Below, piece by piece: positions 50,151-60,592 of a stretch of DNA of 64,000 bases (positions within the stretch are counted from its first letter, which is position 1; each line of letters begins with the position of its first letter). The DNA lies in contig DASQSE010000048.1 in NCBI GenBank assembly GCA_035642535.1, forward strand, positions 1-64,000, given 5' to 3'. The stretch is from Jatrophihabitans sp035642535 (lineage in GTDB: Bacteria; Actinomycetota; Actinomycetes; Mycobacteriales; Jatrophihabitantaceae). Below the pieces are notes generated by a model. That model was not told where the DNA came from and made no database searches. It saw nothing but the letters and a program-made list of their open reading frames with translations. Both the position numbers and the translations under genes were made by a program.

Positions 50151-51593
50151 ATGGCGCAGCGGCACCGCGAACGCGAGGACAAGTACGACGTCGAAGCGCG
50201 GTTCTCGATGCCGGGGCTGGACGATCTCGTGCCGGCCGGGGGCCGTCTCGAGCACACGGTCGTCCATCTGGACAGCCGATACTTCGACACCAAGGAACAC
50301 GACCTGCTGGCGAGCGGCGTGACGCTGCGCCGGCGCACCGGCGACACCGACACCGGCTGGCAGCTGAAAGTGCCCGAGGGCAAGGCGCGCACCGAGATCC
50401 GGCTGCCGGCGGACGAAGAAGCGGTGCCCGGCGAGCTCGCCGACCTGGTGCGCGCCGTCAGACACGACCGGCCGCTGGCCGAGGTCGCCCGGGTGCGCAC
50501 CGAACGCAGCGTCGCGCGGCTGCGCGGCCCGGACGACGCGACCCTCGTCGAGGTCGCCGACGACACCGTGCATGCGGCCGCGTCGGGTGCGGCAGCCATG
50601 CTGACGCAGTGGCGCGAGGTCGAGGTCGAGCTCGGCGCAGGCGATCCGGCGCAGCTGGACGAGGTGCGCGACCGCCTGGTACAGGCGGGCGCGCGGCCCT
50701 CCGCATCGTCATCGAAGCTCGCCAGGGCATTGGACGCCGAGCCCACCAAGGGCACCTCCGGCAGCCTGGTCACTACCTACCTGCGCAGCCAGTACGCCGT
50801 GTTGGTCGCCGGTGACGTGGCGCTCCGGCAGCACCGCGATGCGATCCACGCGACCCGGGTGGCCACCCGCCGCATCCGTAGCACGCTGCGCATCTTCGGT
50901 GCGCCGTTCGATGAGCGACTGGCTGCCGATTTGGACGCGGAGCTCTCCTGGTACGCGGATGCGCTCGGCGAGGTCCGCGACAGGCAGGTGCAGCGCGCCC
51001 GCTTCGCCGCGGCAATCGACGAGCTTCCGGACGAGTTGGTTGTCAGGTCCTTCGGCGATGACGTGGACGCATGGCTCAAGGCCGAGCAGACGGCGCGCGG
51101 CCGGGAGCTGGACGAGGCGCTCGACAGCCCGCGCTACCTTCGTCTGCTCCGCGAGGTCCGCGACTGTGCGAATGCGCGTCCGTTCACCGAGGGCGCCGGC
51201 GCCGCCCCGGCCACGCTCAAGCGACTCACCCGGCGCGCCCGCGACAAGGCGGAGAAGCGGCTGCGTCAGGCCACCCGCGCCGCGGCCGCCGGTGCCGACG
51301 ACGAGACCGTCGACGCGGCGCTGCATCGTGCGCGGAAGGCGGCCAAGCGCGCTCGCTATGCGGTCGAGCTAACCGGTCCGGCACATCGGGCCAAGCGGGC
51401 CAAGAAGATCATCAAGCACTACAAGAAGCGCCAGGATCTGCTCGGCGCGCATCAGGACGCGGTCGTCGCCGGACAACTGCTGCGCGATCACGCCACGCGG
51501 GTCGGCGCCGAGTTGCCGATGACCTACGGGCTGCTCCTCGCGCGTGAGGACGAAATCGCCCGGCGCACCCGTGAACAGCTGACCGAGGGATAG
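50151..51593 (+). CDS. CYTH and CHAD domain protein
   Basis: A 480-residue protein. The N-terminal CYTH domain (~1-195) starts with the ExExK motif EREDK and shows LLASGVTLRRRTGDTDTGWQLK. The CHAD domain (~200-480) is alpha-helical and rich in His/Arg/Lys (AIHATRVATRRIRSTLR). Such proteins bind or hydrolyse triphosphates and associate with polyphosphate. ATG 50151. It has no motif copy in its 62-base upstream gap and is probably unrelated to the surrounding pathway. Confidence 0.88.
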   Translation: MAQRHREREDKYDVEARFSMPGLDDLVPAGGRLEHTVVHLDSRYFDTKEHDLLASGVTLRRRTGDTDTGWQLKVPEGKARTEIRLPADEEAVPGELADLVRAVRHDRPLAEVARVRTERSVARLRGPDDATLVEVADDTVHAAASGAAAMLTQWREVEVELGAGDPAQLDEVRDRLVQAGARPSASSSKLARALDAEPTKGTSGSLVTTYLRSQYAVLVAGDVALRQHRDAIHATRVATRRIRSTLRIFGAPFDERLAADLDAELSWYADALGEVRDRQVQRARFAAAIDELPDELVVRSFGDDVDAWLKAEQTARGRELDEALDSPRYLRLLREVRDCANARPFTEGAGAAPATLKRLTRRARDKAEKRLRQATRAAAAGADDETVDAALHRARKAAKRARYAVELTGPAHRAKRAKKIIKHYKKRQDLLGAHQDAVVAGQLLRDHATRVGAELPMTYGLLLAREDEIARRTREQLTEG

Positions 51594-51616
51594 CCGCCGC
51601 GACGCCCGTCAATTCA

Positions 51617-51651
51617 CGTATCGACAACTGATAACGGACTACGATATTGTC
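51617..51651 (+). promoter_or_regulatory. Motif copy l, promoter of TPP enzyme operon
   Basis: GATAACGGACTACGATATTG: TACGAT (51640-51645) is 11 bases before the ATG at 51657 with no ribosome site between, consistent with a leaderless or very short-leader message. Confidence 0.65.
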
Positions 51652-51656
51652 AGTTC

Positions 51657-53348
51657 ATGGTCGTACAGGAGGACTCGCCGCGCGCCGCTGTGTTCGGTCG
51701 GGACATCTTCTTCGAGTATCTGGTCGAGCTCGGCGTGCCGTACATCTTCGGGAACCCCGGCACGACCGAAATCCCGCTGATCGACGGCTGCAACGAGCAT
51801 CCCTCGGTCGAGTACGTGCTGTCCCTGCACGAGGACGTCGCGGTCGCGCAGGCGATGGGCTATGCGCGTGCGTCCGGCAAGATCGGCGTCGTCAACCTGC
51901 ACGTCACACCCGGCGTCGCGCACGGGCTGGGCAACCTCTACAACGCCTATCGCGCGCGCATCCCGCTACTCATCACGGCCGGTCAGCACCATGCCGGGCT
52001 GAACCTGCACGAGCCGATCCTCACTGCTGACCTCGCCGCCCTCGTGCGGCCGTTCACCAAGTGGTCCTACGAGGTGACCCGGCTCGAAGAACTGCCGATT
52101 GCCCTGCAGCGCGCCTTCAAGGAGCTGACCACACCGCCGTACGCTCCGGTGTTCCTGTCGATCGCGACGAACCTGCTCCTCGAGAAGTACCCGAGCCCAC
52201 CGCCCGCGCGGGTCAGCAAGATCGCCGCGCAGGCCACCAACGCCGGCAGCGTCGAGTACGCCGCGCAGCTGCTCGCCGAGGCGGCGAATCCGATGATCCT
52301 GGCCGGGGACGGCGTGGCGCTCGCCGACGGCTGGCCCGAGCTCGTGGCGATTGCCGAGGACCTCGGCGCGGTCGTGTTCACCGAGGGCTACGCGACTGCC
52401 TGGAACTTCCCGTCCGACCACCCGCAGTTCGCCGGGCCGATGCCGAATCTCGCGGGCGAAATGCGGAACCGGTTCAACGACGTCGACGTCGTCCTCATGT
52501 GCGGGGTGACCTGCCAGGCGCCGGTATCGCGCTACGACGAGGGCGGACCGCTCATTCCGTGGCGCGTCAAGGCCATCTCGCTCGACGACGACCCGTGGGA
52601 GGTCGGCAAGAACCAGCCGGTCGACGTCGGGCTGGTCGGCGACGTCAAGACGAATCTCACCGCGCTCGCGGCAGCGGTCCAGAAGACGGCGAAGGACGAT
52701 GCAGCCATCGCCGCGCGCGCCGAGACGGTGCGCACCCTGTGTCGGCAGCGGATCGACGATTGGGACAAGAAGGTGAAGACGGCGCGCGAGTCGGAGCAGC
52801 TCAGCGCGACGCTCGTCGCCGCCCAACTGCGCGAGCTCATGCCGAGCGACGTCGTGTTCGCGGACGAGTCGATCTCCAACCGCGCATCGTTCGTCAACGT
52901 GCTCGACTTCCCGGATCCGCTCTCCTACTTCAACGTCAACGGGCTGTCGCTCGGCTACTCGGCCGGGGCAGCGGTGGGTATTCAGCTGGCGCGTCCGGAG
53001 CGGCGCGTCGTCAACGTCGTCGGCGACGGGTCGCTCATGTACTACCCGCAGGCGCTGTGGAACGCGGCCACCGCCGGCGCGCGGGTGCTGTTCGTCGTCC
53101 TCAACAACTCCAGCTACAACGTGCTGAAGGTCATCACGCAGCGGATGGGCGGCCCGTGGAGCGGCGACCATCAAACGGTCCCGGGGCTGGACATCGACGG
53201 CGCACGGATCGACTTCGTGCAACTGGCGCAATCGTTGGGGATGCCGGCAGTGCGGCCGGCGAACTCAGCGGAGTTGCACGATGCGTTGGAGCGTGGCCTC
53301 GCCGCCGACGGGCCGTACCTCGTCGAGGTCACGCTCCCGCGCACCTGA
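51657..53348 (+). CDS. Thiamine-diphosphate-dependent decarboxylase (benzoylformate-decarboxylase-like)
   Basis: A 563-residue TPP enzyme. The Pyr domain contains FGNPGTTE and the catalytic Glu in SLHEDVAVAQAMGYA; the PP domain has the TPP/Mg motif VGDGSLMYYPQALWNAA ending VVLNN. The GNPGTTE and LHED motifs match benzoylformate decarboxylases more than acetolactate synthases, so it probably converts a 2-oxo acid to an aldehyde plus CO2. First gene of a likely operon with the DapD-type gene and two acyl-CoA dehydrogenases. The aldehyde dehydrogenase of the cluster could take its product. Confidence 0.85.
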   Translation: MVVQEDSPRAAVFGRDIFFEYLVELGVPYIFGNPGTTEIPLIDGCNEHPSVEYVLSLHEDVAVAQAMGYARASGKIGVVNLHVTPGVAHGLGNLYNAYRARIPLLITAGQHHAGLNLHEPILTADLAALVRPFTKWSYEVTRLEELPIALQRAFKELTTPPYAPVFLSIATNLLLEKYPSPPPARVSKIAAQATNAGSVEYAAQLLAEAANPMILAGDGVALADGWPELVAIAEDLGAVVFTEGYATAWNFPSDHPQFAGPMPNLAGEMRNRFNDVDVVLMCGVTCQAPVSRYDEGGPLIPWRVKAISLDDDPWEVGKNQPVDVGLVGDVKTNLTALAAAVQKTAKDDAAIAARAETVRTLCRQRIDDWDKKVKTARESEQLSATLVAAQLRELMPSDVVFADESISNRASFVNVLDFPDPLSYFNVNGLSLGYSAGAAVGIQLARPERRVVNVVGDGSLMYYPQALWNAATAGARVLFVVLNNSSYNVLKVITQRMGGPWSGDHQTVPGLDIDGARIDFVQLAQSLGMPAVRPANSAELHDALERGLAADGPYLVEVTLPRT

Positions 53349-53388
53349 TCCGAGCCGTCCGCACGACGCGAACCGACAGGAGGAGTGC

Positions 53389-54225
<837 letters not shown>

Positions 54226-54243
54226 GTCGTACGTTCGGCACTG

Positions 54244-55395
54244 ATGGCCATGCACCTGACCGCGGGGGAGCTGCCCGCGGAGACCGAGACGCTGCGTCGC
54301 GAGGTTCGCGATTTCGTCGCCGCGGAGTTGGCGGCGGGCAACTTCACGCCGCGCTGCGACAACTGGCTCGGTGGCGTGGATCGCGAGTTCAGCCGCAAGC
54401 TCGGCGGGCGTGGCTGGCTCGGCATGACCTGGCCGCGCGAATACGGCGGGCAGGAGCGCAGCGCGCTCGACCGGTTCGTCGTGACCGAGGAGTTGCTCGC
54501 GGCGGGCGCGCCGGTGGCCGCGCACTGGGTGGCCGACCGGCAGGTGGGTCCGCTGCTGTTGCGCTTCGGCACCGAGGCGCAGCGGCAGCGCTATCTGCCG
54601 TCCATCACGAAGGGCGAGTGCTGTTTCGCCATCGGCATGAGCGAGCCCGATTCCGGCTCCGATCTCGCGTCCGTCCGCACGCGCGCGGAGCAGGTCCCCG
54701 GCGGCTGGCGGGTGAACGGGACGAAGGTCTGGACGAGCGCGGCGCAGGTCGCGCAGGCGATGATCGCGCTGGTGCGCACCTCGCCCGCGGACGGCGATCG
54801 ACACGCCGGGCTCACCCAGCTGATCATCGAGTTGGGCTCGGACGGGGTGACCGTCAATCCCATCACGTCCATCGACGGGCAGGCGCACTTCAACGAGGTC
54901 GTGCTGCGCGACGTGTTCGTGCCGGATGACGCCGTCGTCGGCGAACTCGGCGCGGGATGGCGGCAGGTGACGGCCGAGCTGGCGTACGAGCGCAGCGGCC
55001 CGGAGCGGATCCTCAGCACGATGCCGCTGTTGCGAGCGTGGTGCCGTCAGCTCGCGTCGCATGACGCGAGCGGCGAGGCGCGGCATGCGGCCGCCCGGCT
55101 CGTGGCCCGCGCCTGGGTGCTGCGTCAGCTGTCGCTCGCCGTCGCCAGTGCGCTCGCCGCAGGAGAGGCCCCGGCCGTCGAGGCGGCGCTCGTCAAGGAC
55201 CTCGGCACCCGGTTCGAGCAGGAGAGCGTCGCGGTGATCCGCCGATACGCCGCAGTCGAGCCGGATCCCGACAGCACCGACGACGTGACCCGGCTGCTGG
55301 GCGAGACGGTGCTGCGCACACCGGCCTTCACGCTACGGGGCGGCACCAACGAGATCCTGCGCGGCATCGTCGCGCGCAGTCTGGTGCGCCAATGA
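54244..55395 (+). CDS. Acyl-CoA dehydrogenase
   Basis: A 383-residue flavoprotein with the full acyl-CoA dehydrogenase fold: WPREYGGQERSALD, the FAD-contact CFAIGMSEPDSGSDLASVRT, VWTSAAQVAQ, and the C-terminal LRGGTNEILRGIVARSL. The catalytic glutamate of the C-terminal helix region is not obvious at the usual place, as in heteromeric enzymes. Its 3' end overlaps the next acyl-CoA dehydrogenase gene (ATGA), suggesting an alpha2beta2 heterotetramer. ATG 54244, 18 bases after dapD. Confidence 0.88.
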   Translation: MAMHLTAGELPAETETLRREVRDFVAAELAAGNFTPRCDNWLGGVDREFSRKLGGRGWLGMTWPREYGGQERSALDRFVVTEELLAAGAPVAAHWVADRQVGPLLLRFGTEAQRQRYLPSITKGECCFAIGMSEPDSGSDLASVRTRAEQVPGGWRVNGTKVWTSAAQVAQAMIALVRTSPADGDRHAGLTQLIIELGSDGVTVNPITSIDGQAHFNEVVLRDVFVPDDAVVGELGAGWRQVTAELAYERSGPERILSTMPLLRAWCRQLASHDASGEARHAAARLVARAWVLRQLSLAVASALAAGEAPAVEAALVKDLGTRFEQESVAVIRRYAAVEPDPDSTDDVTRLLGETVLRTPAFTLRGGTNEILRGIVARSLVRQ

Positions 55396-56432
55396 CCGGC
55401 ACCGACGGCTTGGTCGACGCCGTCGACCGGCTCTGCTCAGCTACGTCGAGCGCGGCGCCGCAAGCGGCCTTCGACAAGAGCGCATGGGATTCGCTCGAGC
55501 AGGCCGGCTTCACGCTCGTCCCGATACCCGAACGACTCGGCGGCAGCGGCGGCACACTGTCGCAGGCGGCGGATGTCCTGCGCGCCGCCTCGCGGCACGC
55601 GATCGGCGTGCCGCTCGCCGAGACGATGTGGCTCGCCGGCTGGTTGCTCGCGGCATCCGACGTGCCGGTACCGGCGGGGCCGTTGACCGCCGCGGTCGCC
55701 GGCGACGACGTGACCTTGACGCGCGCCGCGGACGGCTGGCGGCTCGACGGCACGCTGCGCCGCGTCCCGTGGGCACGGCATGCGGCGGAGATCGTGGTGC
55801 TGGCGACGGCGGGGAACGGGCCGGTCGTCGTGCGCGTCGGCGGTGGCCGCGCCGAGCTGCACCTCGGCCACAACCTGGCCGGCGAGCCGCGTGATGACGT
55901 ACTGCTGGACGGGGTGCGCGTCGCCGGCGACGACGTCGTGCCGGCGGGTGCGGGCGTGAGCGCCGAGATGTTCCGGAGCCACGCGGCACTGGCCCGGGTG
56001 GTGGCGCTCTCCGGGGCGGCCGAGCAGGTGCTGAACCTGTGCCTGCGCTACGCCGGCGAACGCGTGCAGTTCGGGCGTCCGCTGATCGCCTTCCAGGCAG
56101 TGCAGCAACTGGTCGCGCAACTGGCCGGCGAGGTCGCGGCGCTCGTCGTCAGCGGGCAGGCCGCGAGCACGAAGCTGGCCGAGGACGCCGCTCACTGCGT
56201 CTGGGCGGCCAAGGCCGCGGCGGCCGAATCGGCAGGCGTGGTGGCTGCGATCGGGCACCAGATCCACGGCGCGATGGGCATGACGATCGAGCACCCGCTG
56301 TACCGCAGCACGACCCGGCTGTGGTCGTGGCGCGAGGAGTACGGCAACGAGCAGGCGCACTACCAGGCGCTGGGCCGGCTCGTCGCCGCGACGGATCCGT
56401 GGGAGCTGATCACCGGCCTCGACCGTCGTTGA
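55392..56432 (+). CDS. Acyl-CoA dehydrogenase, second subunit
   Basis: A 346-residue partner protein, shorter and more divergent than its neighbour. It shows GFTLVPIPERLGGSGGTLS, the YAGERVQFGRPLIAFQAVQ helix, and HQIHGAMGMTIEHPLYR, which is the normal C-terminal FAD/substrate region. The central beta domain is degenerate. Such unequal pairs form heterotetramers in steroid and other side-chain degradation. It overlaps the preceding gene by 4 bases. Confidence 0.86.
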   Translation: MTGTDGLVDAVDRLCSATSSAAPQAAFDKSAWDSLEQAGFTLVPIPERLGGSGGTLSQAADVLRAASRHAIGVPLAETMWLAGWLLAASDVPVPAGPLTAAVAGDDVTLTRAADGWRLDGTLRRVPWARHAAEIVVLATAGNGPVVVRVGGGRAELHLGHNLAGEPRDDVLLDGVRVAGDDVVPAGAGVSAEMFRSHAALARVVALSGAAEQVLNLCLRYAGERVQFGRPLIAFQAVQQLVAQLAGEVAALVVSGQAASTKLAEDAAHCVWAAKAAAAESAGVVAAIGHQIHGAMGMTIEHPLYRSTTRLWSWREEYGNEQAHYQALGRLVAATDPWELITGLDRR

Positions 56433-56437
56433 CCCGG

Positions 56438-56462
56438 ATCACGATATCGATATACGATTCCA
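56438..56462 (+). promoter_or_regulatory. Motif copy m upstream of PrpD operon
   Basis: CGATATCGATATACGA (56442-56457), one base different from copy b, plus TACGAT at 56453-56458; 50 bases before the GTG start of the first PrpD gene. Confidence 0.65.
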
Positions 56463-56507
56463 GGGCCTGATACGACGGGGATCGGTCGGCCGAGGCAGGA
56501 GAGCTAC

Positions 56508-57845
56508 GTGACGGTTACCGCGCAGGTGCGCGAGGGCGTGACGATCACGGAGCAGCTTGCCGACTACGTTCTGGGTCTCCGGTACGAGGATCTTCCGGAG
56601 CAGGTCGTCGCGAAGACGAAGGCCCTGCTCGCTCACCATCTCGGCATCGCGTTGCGCGATCAGACGTCACGCGAAGCACGGCTCGGCACGCAGTTCGCCG
56701 CACTCATGGGCGGGACGACCGGGCAGCACACTGTCATCGGCCGGCGTGAGCGGGCCGACCTGATGGACGCGGTGTTCGCGAACTCGCTGCTCATGTTGCA
56801 GGGCGCCAGACATGACTGCGTGTTGCCGCCGAACGTCAATCCCGGCGTCGCCGTACAACCCGCAGCGTGGGCGGTCGGCGAGGACGTCGGTGCGTCGGGG
56901 CGGAAGTTCCTGACCGCCGTCGTGGTCGGTTACGACGTGATGACGCGGTTGCACGCGCCGACCTGGACGTGGGATCTCGATGTGCCGCGTCCGGCGAAAT
57001 GGTCGGTGTCGCCGTTCGGGGTGGCCGCGACGGTCGCACGGCTCTACGGCTTGTCGCGGGAACGGACGGTGCACGCTCTCGGCCACGCCGGGCAGGCCGG
57101 CATCGGCATCTACGAGGGCGCCGCGCAGCACTGGATGATGCATGCGCTCGCGGCGCGCGGCGGCGTACTCGCGGCGTCACTCGCGCGCGCCGGGTTCCCG
57201 GCGTCACGCACTCCCGTCGAGGGCACCCACGGCCTGTTCGAAAGCGTGTTTCTGCAGGCCGTCCCGGATGCCGTCATGGACAACCTGATCACGCTCGGCG
57301 ACGACTTCGCGATCATGCGAGCCGAGACGCGGAAGTACCCCGCCGGCGTGCTCAACGGCCCGCCCGTCAAGTTGCTGCTGCAACTGCTGCTTGCCAACGG
57401 CATCAGATCCGAGGACGTCGCGCGCGTCGATCTCGTGCTGCCGTGTGCGCGGGAGGCTCGGGAAGCGGTGTACGACACTGCGGAGCAGCGCGGGCCGAGC
57501 TGGCTGCTCGCCGCAGTGCTCGCGGACGGTTGTCTGGACGAGCGCCGGTTTGACGAACCGCCCGACGAGCGGCGGTGCGCGATGCGCGAACGCGTGCGGC
57601 TGCGGTTCGAGGCCGACCGCCCGCTGCGCTACGCCAGGGTCGAGGTCACGACGACGGACGGGCGGCAGTTCGAGGCCGAGGGCGACCGCGTCGAGGTGCC
57701 GCCGTCCGACTTGCGCGAGTCGTTGTCGGCAGGCACGGCCGCCGGGTTGCCCATCGACCGGCTCGTGGACCTTATGCAGCATCTCGAGGACGTCCCGAAC
57801 GTGGCGGACGTGCTCGCGTGCCTGCGCCCGGAGCCGACGCGATGA
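56508..57845 (+). CDS. MmgE/PrpD-family protein
   Basis: A 445-residue MmgE/PrpD-fold protein (2-methylcitrate dehydratase, cis-aconitate decarboxylase and relatives). It opens ITEQLADYVLGLRYEDLPEQV and has the helical core with GYDVMTRLHAP and SPFGVAATVARLYGLS. GTG 56508 is preceded by GCAGGAGAG. It is followed by a related PrpD gene in a 4-base overlap, so the two may form a heterodimer. The exact dehydratase or isomerase activity is unknown. Confidence 0.85.
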   Translation: MTVTAQVREGVTITEQLADYVLGLRYEDLPEQVVAKTKALLAHHLGIALRDQTSREARLGTQFAALMGGTTGQHTVIGRRERADLMDAVFANSLLMLQGARHDCVLPPNVNPGVAVQPAAWAVGEDVGASGRKFLTAVVVGYDVMTRLHAPTWTWDLDVPRPAKWSVSPFGVAATVARLYGLSRERTVHALGHAGQAGIGIYEGAAQHWMMHALAARGGVLAASLARAGFPASRTPVEGTHGLFESVFLQAVPDAVMDNLITLGDDFAIMRAETRKYPAGVLNGPPVKLLLQLLLANGIRSEDVARVDLVLPCAREAREAVYDTAEQRGPSWLLAAVLADGCLDERRFDEPPDERRCAMRERVRLRFEADRPLRYARVEVTTTDGRQFEAEGDRVEVPPSDLRESLSAGTAAGLPIDRLVDLMQHLEDVPNVADVLACLRPEPTR

Positions 57846-59209
57846 CCGCCGTCGAGCAGCGCGTTGCCGCGCCGACGATCAGCGCGCAGCTCGCCGACTT
57901 CGTCCGCGACCTGCGTTACGAAGACATCCCCGAGCCGGTGATCGCCCACACCAAGGAGCTGCTGGCCCACCAGCTCGGGCTCGCGCTCAGCGGGCAGCGC
58001 GACGAGTCGGCGCGGCGTGCAGTGCAACTTGCCCAGCAGCTCAGCGGGCCGGGCGGGGCGTGCACGATCGTCGGCGATCGCGGTCGCGCCGACCTGCTCG
58101 ACGCGGTATTCGCGAACGCATTCCTGCTCGGGCACGACGGTCGGGACGACGTCATCATGCCGTCCGGCGTCCATCCCGGCATCATCGTCGAGCCGGTGGC
58201 CTGGGCGGTGGGAGAGACCACAGCGGCTACGGGTCGCGAACTGCTCGTCGCGATCGTCGCCGGCTACGAAGTGATGACGCGGCTGTGCGGCTCGGTATGG
58301 ACCTGGGGTGCGCACGTGCCGCGCCGGCCCAACAACGTCGTCGCGCCGTTCGGCGCCGCCGCGACGGCTGCCCGGCTGATGTCACTGAGCCGCGCGCAAA
58401 CGGTCTCTGCATTGGGCCACGCCGGGCAGTTGAGCACGGGCAACGCCGAGGGCACCGAGCAGCTCACGACCTGTCACCCGCTGCTGGCCCGCAACGGCGT
58501 GACCGCTGCAATCCTGGCGAGCTTGGGAGTGCCGGCCGCCGCGGAGATCATCGAGGGGCCGAACGGCGTCTACCGCAGCTACTTCTTCCAGGATGCGCCG
58601 CCCGATCTCGCGGCCGGGCTCGATTCGCCGCAGCGCGAGTTCGCGATCAAGCACGCCGGCCTCAAGCGGCGCATCGGCAGCGAACTCAACATGGTGGCGA
58701 TGGAGCTGGCCCAGCACGTGATCGAGTCGCGCGGCTTGCGCCCGGCGGCGATCGAGCGCGTGGACATCGCGCTGCCCGTCGAGCGCCGCGCGCGCGAGGA
58801 GGTGTGGGAGGCCGAGCTGGCCGCAGGCGCGTGCGGCACCGACATGCGGGTCGGCGCGCTGCGCTTCCGGATCGCGAACATCCTGGCCGACGCCGACATC
58901 GACACCATGCGGTTCCGGCAGGCTCCGGACGCCGAGATCCTCGGCCTGCTCGAGCGCATCCAGCTGAAGTACGAGGACGGGCATCCGATCCGGTACGCCC
59001 GGCTCGTCGTCACGATGCGCAACGGCCATACGTACTCGGCGGAGGGCGACACCCACGTCATCGAGCCGCTGAACTGGGCCGAGTGGCTGTCCGAGAGCGG
59101 ACGAGGCGTCCTCTCCGAACGTCGATTGAAGAGAGTGGCGCAACTGATCGTCGATCTCGAAGACAGCACCGTGCCCGAGTTGATGGAGGCGGTCGTGCCC
59201 GATGAGTGA
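57842..59209 (+). CDS. MmgE/PrpD-family protein, second copy
   Basis: A 455-residue paralogue of the preceding gene. The N-terminal parts align closely (AQLADFVRDLRYEDIPEPV; GYEVMTRLCGS; APFGAAATAARLMSLSRAQT), while the C-terminal parts diverge, indicating an old duplication. ATG 57842 overlaps the previous stop (ATGA). It shares an operon with a cupin and a FhuF-like protein. Activity unknown beyond the family's dehydratase/isomerase/decarboxylase range. Confidence 0.86.
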   Translation: MTAVEQRVAAPTISAQLADFVRDLRYEDIPEPVIAHTKELLAHQLGLALSGQRDESARRAVQLAQQLSGPGGACTIVGDRGRADLLDAVFANAFLLGHDGRDDVIMPSGVHPGIIVEPVAWAVGETTAATGRELLVAIVAGYEVMTRLCGSVWTWGAHVPRRPNNVVAPFGAAATAARLMSLSRAQTVSALGHAGQLSTGNAEGTEQLTTCHPLLARNGVTAAILASLGVPAAAEIIEGPNGVYRSYFFQDAPPDLAAGLDSPQREFAIKHAGLKRRIGSELNMVAMELAQHVIESRGLRPAAIERVDIALPVERRAREEVWEAELAAGACGTDMRVGALRFRIANILADADIDTMRFRQAPDAEILGLLERIQLKYEDGHPIRYARLVVTMRNGHTYSAEGDTHVIEPLNWAEWLSESGRGVLSERRLKRVAQLIVDLEDSTVPELMEAVVPDE

Positions 59210-59552
59210 GAACGCACTGGAGACCGGGATCGAGTCCGCGCTGCCCCAGCGAATCCGAGCACTGCCGCGCGCCACCGCCCTGGTGCCGACACATCGGCTC
59301 GCCGCGCCGGGCTGCGACGTGCTGTTCATCGCTGCGCCGGCCGGCAGCGGAGTCCCGGCACACCACCACGACACCGATAACGCGACGGTTGTGGTTTCCG
59401 GGGAAACGATCCTGACCACAGCCGACGGTGAGCACCGGTACGGGGCCGGTGACTGGTACGAGACCGAGTCCGGCGAGGAGCACGCCGTGCGGTTCGAGGT
59501 CGACACGGTCCAGGTCGAACTGCGCTTCGCGCAGGAAGGGGCGGGAGCATGA
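59202..59552 (+). CDS. Cupin-domain protein
   Basis: A 116-residue single cupin. The metal-binding motif 1 is GVPAHHHDTDNATVVVSGE (three His plus possible Glu), and motif 2 is ESGEEHAVRFEV. It begins 8 bases before the end of the second PrpD gene. Small cupins in degradation operons act as dioxygenases, isomerases or regulators; the iron or manganese preference is not deducible. Confidence 0.82.
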   Translation: MSENALETGIESALPQRIRALPRATALVPTHRLAAPGCDVLFIAAPAGSGVPAHHHDTDNATVVVSGETILTTADGEHRYGAGDWYETESGEEHAVRFEVDTVQVELRFAQEGAGA

Positions 59553-60559
59553 CGGAAGGCTTGGACTGGCGACAGTGGCTCGCCGACCAGTTCGCGCAAC
59601 TCAGCCGCTGGTTCCAGGGACGGTTCGTCTTCGAGGTCGGCGCGGGCGACGAATCCATCTCGGCCACCCGCATGGCGGACGACGGCTACGTGCGCGATCT
59701 GCTGCTGAAGATGCATGAGCAGCAGCAGTACGGGAACCCCGAACCGGGTTCGGTCGCCGCCAGTGCGGAGCGTGGCATCACCATCTCCGCGTCCCGATTG
59801 ACTCGGCACTACTCCGCGGCGCTGACGACGGCCGCGATCACCGGGCTGGCCGGCGGCGTGGGTTTCGATCTCGCTCCGCAGAACTGCACGATGATCTTTG
59901 CCAGTGGCGTGCCGTTCCGGCTGTTGCTGGGCCAACCACCTGAGCCGGCGCCACTGCTCGTGGCCCTCGAGGACGTCAGCGGCATCCCGGCCGACGTCCC
60001 ACGTGTCGCGAGCCGCGACGAGCTGCGGCAGATCGTGTGGCGCAATCTCTACGGCGAGCATCTCGGCCCGCTGTTCCGCCGGCTCGCCACGCTCACCAAG
60101 GTGTCGCCTTCGCTGCTGTGGACGAACGCCGCGGAGTGGCCGGCGATGATCCACGACGCGGCACTCGAGTACCTGGAGCCGGACATCGGGACGCCGCTGG
60201 TCGAGGAGAGCCTGGCGGTGCTCAACGCCGACGCGCTGCCCGGCGTCGACGATCTGGCTGCCCCGCTCCGTGATCGGATCGAGTGGCTGAAGGTCAGCGC
60301 GGAAGAGGGCGCGGAGACCATTCAGACGCGCAAGATGTGCTGTCTGACGTATCTGCTCGCGGATCGGTTCGGCCGGCTCTGCCAGAACTGCCCGTACCTG
60401 CCGCCGGAGGATCGTGTCGCGCTGGCCGCCGAGCGGCACGACGTGGCGATGGGTTCGGCAGGCGGCGACGCCGAGCAGCGGGCGATCGAGAAAGGCATGC
60501 AGCGGCCCTCGATCCGTGCCCTGCTGAAGTCGGCATCAACACGGTCGCCCTCTTCCTAG
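59549..60559 (+). CDS. FhuF-like [2Fe-2S] protein
   Basis: A 336-residue protein whose C-terminal segment MCCLTYLLADRFGRLCQNC has the Cys-Cys-x-Cys-x2-Cys arrangement of FhuF, the ferric-siderophore reductase, at about residues 263-284. The preceding ~250 residues match the helical FhuF/IucC-C-terminal type fold. It overlaps the cupin gene by 4 bases and thus belongs to the PrpD operon, although no siderophore genes are present. It may supply electrons or reduced iron to the cupin or another enzyme (inference). Confidence 0.8.
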   Translation: MTEGLDWRQWLADQFAQLSRWFQGRFVFEVGAGDESISATRMADDGYVRDLLLKMHEQQQYGNPEPGSVAASAERGITISASRLTRHYSAALTTAAITGLAGGVGFDLAPQNCTMIFASGVPFRLLLGQPPEPAPLLVALEDVSGIPADVPRVASRDELRQIVWRNLYGEHLGPLFRRLATLTKVSPSLLWTNAAEWPAMIHDAALEYLEPDIGTPLVEESLAVLNADALPGVDDLAAPLRDRIEWLKVSAEEGAETIQTRKMCCLTYLLADRFGRLCQNCPYLPPEDRVALAAERHDVAMGSAGGDAEQRAIEKGMQRPSIRALLKSASTRSPSS

Positions 60560-60592
60560 GGGCTCTCGCTGAACGCACGTCGGCGCTGGACG

